DNA of 64,000 nucleotides from CAZNSX01 sp964575845 (GTDB lineage Bacteria; UBA8248; CAZNSX01): the NCBI GenBank assembly GCA_964575845.1, contig CAZNSX010000007.1, forward strand, positions 124,001 through 188,000. Direction: 5' to 3'. Every line of letters begins with the position of its first letter. The first letter of the stretch is position 1. The position numbers and the translations under genes are program-made. The notes beneath the pieces are model-generated. The model did not search any database. It was not told the DNA's origin and saw only the letters and a program-made list of their open reading frames with translations. This document shows positions 15,787 through 23,617 of the stretch, piece by piece.

Positions 15787-16128
15787 ATGGATATTTACAG
15801 TTGGAGCGATATACCCGAAAAGCACGTCTTTGAAGGGGCTCGTCGGCGCACCATCGTAGGGGAGAAACTGCTCATCCTGCGGCAGTGGTGGGAGCCCGGA
15901 TGCGAAGGTCCCGGACTCCACAGCCACCCCGAGGAGGAGCAGTTCACCATGGTGCTCGAAGGAGAGGTCGAAGTGATGATAGGTGGGGAGAAGGCCACAC
16001 TAAAGGCCGGCCAGGCGGTGCGGTTCCCTCCGCGCTCCCAGCATATGACACGTGCCGTGGGCGAGCGACCGGCCTTCTTGGAGGAGGTCTTCTCGCCGGT
16101 GCCCGAGGGTATCGCACGTCAGGCCTAG
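15787..16128 (+). CDS. Cupin-domain protein
   Basis: The 113-residue protein is a second single cupin with metal-binding motif 1 GLHSHPEEEQFTMVLEGEVEVMIGG and motif 2 FPPRSQHMTRAVG. The ATG at 15787 is preferred over an upstream one because GGAGG lies six bases before it. It resembles the cupin at 57547-57954 (both have the H-H-E spacing with EEQF), so the two may be paralogues. It converges with the MBL hydrolase gene. Confidence 0.8.
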   Translation: MDIYSWSDIPEKHVFEGARRRTIVGEKLLILRQWWEPGCEGPGLHSHPEEEQFTMVLEGEVEVMIGGEKATLKAGQAVRFPPRSQHMTRAVGERPAFLEEVFSPVPEGIARQA

Positions 16129-16135
16129 GCCTCCC

Positions 16136-16789
16136 TCAGATAATCTCCACCCGGATGTCTGAGGCGGCATTTGCCAGGAGGTCTTTAAAAGCTCGGGCCT
16201 CTTCTTCGCTCGCCACGATGGCCCCATAGTGCATGGGGATTGCCACCTTGGGGTGGATGGTCTGGGCGGCGGCCACCGCCTCCTCGGGAGTCATGACATA
16301 GGTGCCACTCACGGGCAGGAGCGCGATGTCGATTTTCTTCAGCTCCTTCATCTCCGGGATGTAATCGGTATCGCCCGTATGGTATAGGCGAACGCCGCCC
16401 ATCGTCAAGACGAAGCCCAGGTTCTCTTCACTCGGCGGGTGGAAGACCTCCTTGCGCTCAGGGTCTCGATATTTATCGATATTGTAGGCCCTGACCGCCT
16501 CCACCTTCACCCCCTTTACGGTCTGACTCTCGCCGGGAAGGATGACCCTGAAGTTTCCGCCCAACTTGGCCTTGGAGGAACTGGAGCCCACCAGGACGGT
16601 ATCCTCTTTGGATACCTGCTTCACCTTATCGGGGTCGCAATGATCGAAATGGTCATGGGTTATGAGAATAAGGTCCGCCTTCTCGGGCTCGTCGGGCAGC
16701 ACGTAAGGGTCCACATAGACCACCTGTTCCCCTTTGACCTTTATGGTATCGTGGCCGAGCCTCTCTATTTCCAGCCCCATGATTTTCAT
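16136..16789 (-). CDS. UPF0173-type metallo-beta-lactamase-fold hydrolase
   Basis: The 217-residue protein has the MBL metal motif THDHFDHCDP (HxHxDH) near residue 45, RLYHTGDTDYIPEM near residue 137, and PMHYGAIV near the C-terminus, matching the UPF0173/UlaG-like branch. These are predicted metal-dependent hydrolases with unknown substrates. The start at 16789 has GGGAGGG about nine bases upstream; an in-frame ATG three codons later is possible. It lies upstream-adjacent on the same strand to the acyl-CoA ligase and OsmC genes but with a 196-base gap from the latter. Confidence 0.85.
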   Translation of the reverse strand: MKIMGLEIERLGHDTIKVKGEQVVYVDPYVLPDEPEKADLILITHDHFDHCDPDKVKQVSKEDTVLVGSSSSKAKLGGNFRVILPGESQTVKGVKVEAVRAYNIDKYRDPERKEVFHPPSEENLGFVLTMGGVRLYHTGDTDYIPEMKELKKIDIALLPVSGTYVMTPEEAVAAAQTIHPKVAIPMHYGAIVASEEEARAFKDLLANAASDIRVEII

Positions 16790-16985
16790 CTCGCTCGCCC
16801 TCCCTTATGCAACGAAACCAAAGCTTGGCACTTTCAGGTATGGCCGGGGTTCCAATCGGCCTCCCCGCACCCCGCTCGCAGGCCCGTAACCTTGCCCAAA
16901 GCTGGAGCCCGATGGGAGCCCAATCCGATACCGGCGGCATAACTTCCAAAGAACGCAAGGGACCCCATGCCTGAGAAATCCCCTT

Positions 16986-17450
16986 TTATTCCTCCTCTAT
17001 TTGTCCTTCCCACTCTATTGCAATGCCCCGCCTCACGCTCTGGGAGGCCGGGCACTTGCTTTCGTGAACCTCCAGAGCCCGCTCTGCCTCCTCCCTCTTG
17101 CCCCTTGGGATCTTGACGTGGTATTTGACGTGGATGCGGGTTATCAAAGCCTGGCCGTCCACCTTCTCGATGTAGCCCTCCACCTCCGAGATCAGCTTAT
17201 CGGGGTGGCTAGGAATCCCGCGCGCCTCCAGCGCGCCGCCAAGGTTTCCAGTCATTCAGGCGGCAACGGCCGAGATGATGTGGTCCAATGTGGCCGGAAG
17301 CTCCTCTTCCACCTCCCGGCCGTAAAACTTCTTTATCCCCCCGTGCATGCCGTATCGGACGGGTTCTTTGAAGTCCTCAATATAGGCCCTTCTCAGAACC
17401 CCTTTATCCTTCAATATCTTCACCCTTGATACATGAACCACCTCTCCCAT
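16986..17450 (-). CDS. OsmC-family peroxiredoxin-like selenoprotein (in-frame UGA as Sec65)
   Basis: Two frames, 17256-17450 and 16986-17255, are exactly in phase and separated by one TGA (17256-17258). Read through, they give a 154-residue OsmC/Ohr-family protein of normal length. The UGA falls in HIISAVAA-(UGA)-MTGNLGGALEARGI, precisely where the family has its peroxidatic cysteine, and the second conserved cysteine (HESKCPAS, residue 133) is present. OsmC/Ohr proteins reduce organic hydroperoxides. GAGGAGG lies eight bases before the ATG at 17450. A hairpin suitable as a bacterial SECIS follows the UGA. The alternative, a nonsense pseudogene, is less likely because both halves are otherwise intact. 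Confidence 0.8.
17212..17258 (-). promoter_or_regulatory. Candidate bacterial SECIS element downstream of the OsmC UGA
   Basis: On the minus strand, after the UGA, GGAA (17249-17246) pairs with UUCC (17215-17212), and GCGCGC (17236-17231) pairs with GCGCGC (17225-17220) around the apical loop UGGAG. The loop starts 25 bases after the UGA and has G in its second position, both within the usual limits for bacterial SECIS hairpins bound by SelB. Confidence 0.6.
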
Positions 17451-17496
17451 AAGGCAAACCTCCTCTCTATTAGACGTCCTCTGTGTCTCTTAGGCC

Positions 17497-19104
17497 CTAC
17501 CTTCGATCCCGCTTCTTTTCTGTTTTCTCCCTCTCCCGGTCCCGGAGAACGCGCCTCAGGATCTTGCCCGAGGCGGACTTGGGGATGGAGTCCAGAAACT
17601 CCACCTCTCTCACCCTCTTGTAGCCGGCAACATGCTCGGCCACAAAGGCCATTATTTCATCGGCCGAGGCCCTGGCCCCATCTTTGAGCACCACGAAGGC
17701 CTTGGGGATCTCCCCCGCCTCACTGTCGGGCTTGCTCGTGACGGCGCAGTCGGCAACGGCAGGATGGCGATGCAGGAGAGCCTCCACCTCCCCGGGGGCA
17801 ACAGCGAAGCCCTTGTATTTGATCATCTCCTTCTTCCGGTCCTTAATATAAACGTAGCCATCCTCATCCATGGCGACGAGGTCACCCGTATAGAGCCAGC
17901 CCTCCCGCAGCACCCTCTCTGTCTCCTCCTCATCTCGCCAGTATCCCTTCATAACGTGGGGGCCCCTGACAACTAGCTCTCCTACCTCTCCCGGCGCCAC
18001 CTCCTCCCCACTCTCGGGATCAACCACTTTCTGGGGCTGGTCGGAGACAGGGGGCCCTATTGACGAGGGCTCGATGAGATCTGGCTCAAAATGGTTCATG
18101 TGGGTCACGGGAGAGGCCTCCGTGAGGCCATACACCATGAAGGTGGGAACTCCCGTGAGTTCCTCCAACCTGCGGCGCACCTCCGGGGGAAGGGAGGCGG
18201 CGCCGCTGGCGATGAAGCGCAGGCTTGAGAGGTCAAACTTCTTAAGGCTCGGGTACTCACAGAGAGAGAGAAGCGCAGGCGGCACCCCGTAGAAGAGGGT
18301 GACCCGGTGCTTCTCGATGAGCCTCAGGCACTCCTCGGCATTGAAGCGCTCCATGAGAACCTGGGCGGCGCCCTCATAAATGCACCCCCCCATTATCATG
18401 GTGCCGAAGATGTGATAGAGGGGAAGGAACACTATGACCCTATCCCGCTCGGTGACCCGGTGATTGGCGACGAACTGGATGTAGTTGCTCACCAAATTAC
18501 GGTGGGTAAGCATAACTCCTTTGGGAAGACCCGTGGTGCCGCTTGAGTAGGGAAGAGCTATGAGGTCCTCTGAAGGGGCAATAGGGGGTGCAGGAGGGCG
18601 GGAGGGGGGGTAGTCTCTCAAAAGCTCGTGGAAGAGGGGAAGGCCGTCGGCCGATGAATCCCCCACAAGAACCACCGTTTCGAGCTCTGGCAGCTCCCCT
18701 CTGACCGCCCTGAGGATGGGGTAGTTATCTTCGTGCACTATGGCGACCCTGGCCCCGGAATCACGATGCTGGTGAAGCGTCTCCTCTTCCTTGAAGGTGG
18801 GGTTCAGCGGGGTGAATATGGCTCCCAGCTTGGAGACGGCATATACCGCTATCACAAACTCCGTTCGGTTAAACATGAAAAGTGAAACCCGATCTCCCTT
18901 CCGGACTCCCAGCTCCCTGAGGGCATGAGCAAAACTATTGGAGAGGGCTTCCAGCTCCCGGAAGGTTATCTCTTCATCCTCGAAGATTAGGGCTACATGG
19001 TCTGGAACCCGCCGCAGGCTCTCCTCAAGCATCCCGTGGAAGGGGATGTCGGGATATTCCAGGGAAGGCCTGAAATATTTCGGAAGCCGGCGCTTGCGCT
19101 CCAT
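17497..19104 (-). CDS. Acyl-CoA ligase (AMP-binding, long-chain fatty-acid type)
   Basis: This 535-residue ANL-superfamily enzyme activates a carboxylic acid as acyl-AMP and then acyl-CoA. Motifs in order are YSSGTTGLPKGVMLTHRN (P-loop-like A3, about residue 180), the YGLTEASPV A5 motif, GWLYTGDLVAMDEDGY (A7/A8 hinge), KEMIKYKGFAVAPGEVE, and PKSASGKILRR with the catalytic lysine near the C-terminus. CGGAGGAG precedes the ATG. The chain-length or aromatic preference cannot be read. It stands alone between the OsmC and molybdenum hydroxylase genes. Confidence 0.88.
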   Translation of the reverse strand: MERKRRLPKYFRPSLEYPDIPFHGMLEESLRRVPDHVALIFEDEEITFRELEALSNSFAHALRELGVRKGDRVSLFMFNRTEFVIAVYAVSKLGAIFTPLNPTFKEEETLHQHRDSGARVAIVHEDNYPILRAVRGELPELETVVLVGDSSADGLPLFHELLRDYPPSRPPAPPIAPSEDLIALPYSSGTTGLPKGVMLTHRNLVSNYIQFVANHRVTERDRVIVFLPLYHIFGTMIMGGCIYEGAAQVLMERFNAEECLRLIEKHRVTLFYGVPPALLSLCEYPSLKKFDLSSLRFIASGAASLPPEVRRRLEELTGVPTFMVYGLTEASPVTHMNHFEPDLIEPSSIGPPVSDQPQKVVDPESGEEVAPGEVGELVVRGPHVMKGYWRDEEETERVLREGWLYTGDLVAMDEDGYVYIKDRKKEMIKYKGFAVAPGEVEALLHRHPAVADCAVTSKPDSEAGEIPKAFVVLKDGARASADEIMAFVAEHVAGYKRVREVEFLDSIPKSASGKILRRVLRDREREKTEKKRDRR

Positions 19105-19284
19105 CGCTTCTCCTCCGGGATTTCAGACTCAGGGTCTCCTCCTCGGTCGCCCATTTTAGCATAAAGGTGGGCCTAGAATAGAAGGGGTGGATGATTTTTG
19201 TGAGCCCGAGGGTGGGATTATGGACTATAATTGAGATTTGGGCGTTATCCCAATTCGAGCAACGCTTGTAAGGAAAGGAAGGGA

Positions 19285-21561
19285 ATGGCATTCGATGTAA
19301 TTGGAAAGCGAATCCCCCGGGCCGACGGCCCCCTCCAGGCCGCGGGCTCTCCCATTTACGTTGATGACCTCCCCTTTCCCAACATGCTCTACGGCGCCAT
19401 CAAGCGGGCCGAGTACCCTCACGCGCGCATCATTGCCGTCGACACCTCCGCCGCGGAGGCCATGAAGGGTGTCGCGGGAGTCATAACCCATAAGGACATC
19501 CCCCTTAACCGCTACGGCCCAAAGTTTCAGGACCAACCCGTCCTTGCCGATGACCGCGTTCGCTGCATGGGGGACCCAGTGGCGGCTGTGGCCGCCGAGA
19601 GCGAGGAGATCGCGCAGGAGGCCCTGGGAAAGATAAAGGTCACCTACGAGGAGCTCCCTCCGGTCCTGGACGCCTTTGAGGCCCTTGAGCCCGAGACCAT
19701 AAAGATCCACCCTAACCATCCCATTGGAAACCTGGTCTTGAAGTGGAAGATAAGGAAGGGGGACGTGGAGGCCGGCTTCCGGGAGGCAGACCTCGTCCTG
19801 GAAGAGAGGTACGACTCCTATGCTCAGGAGCATGCCTCCATAGAGACCCATGTATGCGTGGTAGAAGCTGACCATACGGGTAAGATCACCGTTCACGCCA
19901 CAACCCAGAGGCCCTTTCTCTTCAGGTCGGACCTCTCACACGTGCTGCGGCTCCCCATCCCTAAGGTGAGGGTCGTTCCCGCCAACATGGGAGGGGGCTT
20001 CGGCGGAAAGCATGAGATTGTCCAGGAGGCTCTTGCGGCCATCTTTGCCCTGAGGACGGGACGACCCGTGAAGTTCCGTTTCAGCCGAGAGGATGAGTTC
20101 ATCGCCTCCACCGTGCGCCACACCTTTTACATGACCTTCAAGACGGGCGTCATGCGCGACGGGACGATCACCGCCCGTCAGATCGAGTTCCTCTCTGACG
20201 GCGGCCCCTACACCTCTTGGGGGGAGACCACCGTTTCTAAGGCGGCGCTTATGGGTGCGGGCCCTTACCGCGTGCCTAACCTCAAGCTGGACGCCCTACT
20301 TGTCTATACCAATAACTGCGTTGCCGGAGCGGTGAGAGGGTTCGGGGTCACCCAGTCAACCTTCGGATGTGAGAGTCACATGGACTCCCTGGCCGAGAAG
20401 CTCGGGATGGACCCCAGGGAGTTCAGGGTCAGGAATAGCATGCGGCCGGGGGATAAGGCCCACAGCGGCGATCCCCTCTCAAGTTGCGCCGTGGTGGAGT
20501 GCATGGAGGCCGCAAGTGAGGCCGTTGGCTGGGGCAAGCCCCCTCCCTATGAGTCCGCCCATCCCCACAAGCGCTACGGACGGGGCATTGCCTCCATGAT
20601 ATATCCTATCGGCTTCACCGCTTACCATAACCCCAGCTCCGCCTTCGTGAGGGTCAATGAGGACGCCAGCATAACGGTTTTATCGGGTTGCGCGGACTGC
20701 GGGCAGGGCTCCAACGTGGTTCTTGCTCAGATTGCCGCTGAAGAGCTGGGGATTCCCTTCGAGAGCGTATTGATGGTAACCCGGGACACCGACCTCGTTC
20801 CCTATGACCTGGGCAGCGTCGCCAGCAGGGTCACCCATATCGGGGGGAACGCGGTCCGCAGGGCCGCCCGCTCCGCAAAGGAGAAGCTCCTCGGCGCAGC
20901 GGCGGATATGCTGGAGGCAGCCCCTGAAGACCTGATCATATCGGATGGGATGGTCTGCGTAAGGGGCGCGCCGGGCCTGGCTATTACGCTCGCGGAAGTA
21001 GCCCGGCATAGCTACGCTTCAGGCAAGCCACTTGTTGCCGAAGGGGTCTATGACCCAGGGGATATTCACCTGGACTCTGAGACCGGTCAGGGGAGGCCCT
21101 ACGACTGCTACGTCTTCGCCGCCCATGCGGCGGAGGTGGAAGTGGACATCGAGACGGGGGAGGTGAAGGTCCTGCGGCTGGCCGCGGCCCATGACGTGGG
21201 CACCGCCATAAATCCCATGAACGTGGAGGGGCAGATCGAGGGTGGCTCCCTGATGGGGCTCGGCTTCGGCGTGATGGAGCGCATCGTGCTCAGCGGGGGC
21301 CGGGTTCAGAACCCGAACTTCATGGACTACATCCTTCCCACCTCCATGGATATCCCGGCCCGGTTCAATTCCATCATCGTCAGCAGCGAAGAGCCCACGG
21401 GTCCTTTCGGCGCCAAGGGGGTCGGCGAGCCCTCGTTGAATCCCACAGCACCCGCCATCCTCAATGCCATCCGCAATGCCACAGGCGCTCGCCTCACCGA
21501 GGTTCCTGCAACCCCCGAGCGAGTGCTCCTGGCCCTGCGCAAGGGAAAGAATAAGCCCTGA
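19285..21561 (+). CDS. Xanthine dehydrogenase-family molybdopterin-binding subunit (orphan)
   Basis: The 758-residue protein is the large, molybdenum-cofactor subunit of a CO dehydrogenase/aldehyde oxidase-type hydroxylase. Evidence includes the N-terminal IPRADGPLQAAGSPIYVDD, NMGGGFGGKHE at about 235, AVRGFGVTQSTFG at about 350, a GCADCGQGS cofactor loop, and the C-terminal FGAKGVGEPSLNPTAPA with the catalytic glutamate. It lacks the Cys/Ser AYRGAGR signature of true CO dehydrogenase, so CO is not the likely substrate. The start at 19285 follows GGAAGGG. No FAD or [2Fe-2S] subunit gene is adjacent, which is unusual. Confidence 0.85.
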   Translation: MAFDVIGKRIPRADGPLQAAGSPIYVDDLPFPNMLYGAIKRAEYPHARIIAVDTSAAEAMKGVAGVITHKDIPLNRYGPKFQDQPVLADDRVRCMGDPVAAVAAESEEIAQEALGKIKVTYEELPPVLDAFEALEPETIKIHPNHPIGNLVLKWKIRKGDVEAGFREADLVLEERYDSYAQEHASIETHVCVVEADHTGKITVHATTQRPFLFRSDLSHVLRLPIPKVRVVPANMGGGFGGKHEIVQEALAAIFALRTGRPVKFRFSREDEFIASTVRHTFYMTFKTGVMRDGTITARQIEFLSDGGPYTSWGETTVSKAALMGAGPYRVPNLKLDALLVYTNNCVAGAVRGFGVTQSTFGCESHMDSLAEKLGMDPREFRVRNSMRPGDKAHSGDPLSSCAVVECMEAASEAVGWGKPPPYESAHPHKRYGRGIASMIYPIGFTAYHNPSSAFVRVNEDASITVLSGCADCGQGSNVVLAQIAAEELGIPFESVLMVTRDTDLVPYDLGSVASRVTHIGGNAVRRAARSAKEKLLGAAADMLEAAPEDLIISDGMVCVRGAPGLAITLAEVARHSYASGKPLVAEGVYDPGDIHLDSETGQGRPYDCYVFAAHAAEVEVDIETGEVKVLRLAAAHDVGTAINPMNVEGQIEGGSLMGLGFGVMERIVLSGGRVQNPNFMDYILPTSMDIPARFNSIIVSSEEPTGPFGAKGVGEPSLNPTAPAILNAIRNATGARLTEVPATPERVLLALRKGKNKP

Positions 21562-22180
21562 CTTGTAGAAATCGACTTTGACAAAGATAACGACGACCAG
21601 CGGCTTCTCCCCGCGAAAGGGATGAGATTACCCTCTTCAGCCACTTGCGCGCGGAGCGAATATTCTATACAAGCGGGCCGCTTATTGGCTGGTTTTGAAT
21701 AGTACCCAGAAAATGGGAATGATTGAGCAATTTTTTCTTGAAATAGCTTTAATAATATGTTATCTTAAATTTCGAAAGTGCCTCGAGTGGGTTACATCTA
21801 CCTTCCTCCGCCCGCGTCAGGTACTGTGCAGAGCGAATCCTTCTTCCCGTTAGTCATTCCTATCTTAGGTCATTCCCTCGTGGCGTACGGTTGCGCCGGG
21901 CCCCTCAAGCAGATGAATGCCTCAGTGGAGGAGTCTCCTGAAAAACTTTTAGTTCTCCGGTGAGGATATTCGGACTAAGCCCGTCCTTTTTGAGACAGTA
22001 GCCGAAAGGGCCTATGGTAACCTTCTGGAGCAGTTTATGAATTCCCGGAACGGTGCCTCCCATTCTCCCTAAACCTCCTCCTCCTCTCACGGCCGGGGCT
22101 CCTTGGGCCTTATGCTAAAATGGAGCCCCGGCCAACACTTCCTTAAAAGGGCTTTCCTCTTCATCTATGGAGGCAAGAAA
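21562..22180. other. Long intergenic region with one possible micro-gene
   Basis: This stretch of about 620 bases follows the molybdenum hydroxylase gene. The part from 21700 to 21780 is AT-rich (ATTTTTTCTTG, TTTAATAATATGTTATC) and could be a promoter or decayed insertion. The right side holds a possible small gene on the minus strand, listed separately. I looked for a TPP riboswitch ahead of the thiamine-binding gene and saw none. Confidence 0.5.
21905..22063 (-). CDS. Possible small protein of unknown function
   Basis: A 52-codon frame begins MGGTVPGIHKLLQKVTIG and ends ETPPLRHSSA. GGAGGAGGAGG lies about nine bases before its ATG, and its codons have a coding-like third-position bias. I recognise no family. 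It is divergent from the thiamine-binding gene. It could be a relic of a longer protein or simply chance in GC-rich DNA. Confidence 0.3.
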   Translation of the reverse strand: MGGTVPGIHKLLQKVTIGPFGYCLKKDGLSPNILTGELKVFQETPPLRHSSA

Positions 22181-22489
22181 ATGCTTCTTCTTGAGTTCAG
22201 CATGTACCCCCTGGGCAAGGGGGAGAGCGTGAGTCAGTATGTGGCGGGCTCCCTTGAGATCATCGATAAGAGCGGCCTGGACTATCGGCTGGGGCCGATG
22301 GGAACCGTCCTTGAGGGGGAATGGGACGAGGTCTTCGGGGTCGCCAAGGCTTGCTTCGAGCGCATGCGGCAGGACTGCCCCCGAGTCGCGGCCACGATGA
22401 AGATGGATTACAGGAAGGGATACAAGGGCAGGCTTGAGTCAAAGGTTGATGTGGTTGAGAAGAGCCTGGGGAAAGAGCTTAGGAAATAG
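22181..22489 (+). CDS. MTH1187-family thiamine-binding protein
   Basis: The 102-residue protein matches the MTH1187/YkoF-like (DUF77) fold: LLEFSMYPLGKGESVSQYV at the N-terminus, the YRLGPMGTVLEGEWDEVF core, and a C-terminal helix. These proteins form ferredoxin-fold tetramers and bind thiamine or its HMP moiety in the cytosol. GGAGG lies seven bases before the ATG at 22181. Its 3' end overlaps the 3' end of lpxK by 11 bases on the other strand. Confidence 0.85.
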   Translation: MLLLEFSMYPLGKGESVSQYVAGSLEIIDKSGLDYRLGPMGTVLEGEWDEVFGVAKACFERMRQDCPRVAATMKMDYRKGYKGRLESKVDVVEKSLGKELRK

Positions 22490-23603
22490 ATTTTCGAGGG
22501 CTGCGGGCGACGGAAAGGATCAGCTCCCGCCAGCTCCCTTCTTCGAGAACCCTGAAGCGAACCGCCACTTCCCAGATGGGAAGGGGAAGGGGTCCGAGGG
22601 GTTCAAGTTTGACGGCATCCTTCTGGGTGGTCACTATAGCCGAGGCCCCTGCGCCACGGGCCGCCTCTCTAAGCGAGGGAAGGTCACGTCGCGAGTAGCG
22701 GTGATGGTCTGAGAGGGCGAGCTCCCCCCGGGGCGATAGGCCGAGTTCCCTCAGCAGAGAAAAGAAAGACTCCGGGCGGGCTATTCCGCAGAGGGCAAGA
22801 AAGGGGGTATCCCCCAGGGCATCCAGGGGGAGTTCCTGCTCTTCTCCCAGAAGCCTGAGATGGACGAACTCCAGGTAGGCCCTGAAGATGGGGGCGTTAG
22901 GGTTATATCGCGCAAGAGCCGAGAGAAGCTCCTCTGGAGGCGTGGCTCCAGCCCTAAATAAGGAGACCACCACCACGGCGCCCGCCCGAGAGAGGGCCGA
23001 GAGGGGCTCTCTCAGGTTCCCGCGCGGGAAGAGATAGCCCCTCCCCCAGGGCTTTCTCGCCCTGACGAGAAGAAGGTTCAGGTCGCGCTCAAGCGCGAGA
23101 TGCTGGAAGCCGTCATCGAGGATGATGACCTCCGCTCCCAGGCTCTCTATGGCTTGGGCTCCCGCCTCAAGGCGGCTCCTTCCCGTGAGGACCAGGAGTC
23201 CCGGCAGGTTACGGGCCAGGAGAAAGGGCTCATCCGCGGCCTCAGGCGGGTGAGCCAGAATTTGCTTTCCATCGGAGACAACGGTAACAGAGCCTCTCCC
23301 TCCCCCGCCATAGCCGCGGCTTAGGACCGCCACCCTGAAACCCTCCCCCAACAGGAGGCGGGCTATGGCCTCAGCCGCCGGCGTCTTGCCCGAGCCCCCC
23401 AGCGTGAGATTCCCTACGCTTATGACGGGCCGGGGGAGGCTGGCCTTTTTAAAGGCACGAAGGCCGTAGAGAGAGAGGCGCGCCCTCACTCCCATGCCGT
23501 AGGCCCAGGAGGCGGGGAGCAGGGGAAGGAGGGCCGCTTCAGTGAGTAAGCCCTCTTTCTCTTCTGCCAGGCGGGCCCAGAGGGGCCTCAAGCCTCTCCT
23601 CAT
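22479..23603 (-). CDS. lpxK: Tetraacyldisaccharide 4'-kinase
   Basis: LpxK phosphorylates the 4' position of the tetraacyldisaccharide lipid A precursor at the inner face of the inner membrane. The 374-residue protein has the membrane-proximal N-terminal helix, the P-loop VGNLTLGGSGKTPAAEAI near residue 65, VLSRGYGG, and the ILDDGFQHLAL motif with the catalytic Asp. It is the last gene of the leftward lipid A cluster, 14 bases after waaA. Confidence 0.93.
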   Translation of the reverse strand: MRRGLRPLWARLAEEKEGLLTEAALLPLLPASWAYGMGVRARLSLYGLRAFKKASLPRPVISVGNLTLGGSGKTPAAEAIARLLLGEGFRVAVLSRGYGGGGRGSVTVVSDGKQILAHPPEAADEPFLLARNLPGLLVLTGRSRLEAGAQAIESLGAEVIILDDGFQHLALERDLNLLLVRARKPWGRGYLFPRGNLREPLSALSRAGAVVVVSLFRAGATPPEELLSALARYNPNAPIFRAYLEFVHLRLLGEEQELPLDALGDTPFLALCGIARPESFFSLLRELGLSPRGELALSDHHRYSRRDLPSLREAARGAGASAIVTTQKDAVKLEPLGPLPLPIWEVAVRFRVLEEGSWRELILSVARSPRKSIS

Positions 23604-23617
23604 CCCGGCTCTTTCCC

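Noticed and set aside
16986..17255. Separate 89-residue protein starting at ATG 17255
   Set aside because: The ATG immediately follows the UGA and is in phase with the upstream half; it has no ribosome site of its own and the two halves form one OsmC protein.
19285..21561. CO dehydrogenase large subunit (CoxL)
   Set aside because: The AYRGAGR-type active-site loop with its Cys or form II signature is absent; the loop reads AVRGFGVTQ.
22090..22180. TPP riboswitch ahead of the thiamine-binding gene
   Set aside because: The conserved CUGAGA and the downstream ACCUGAU/GGAUAAUGCC elements were not found.
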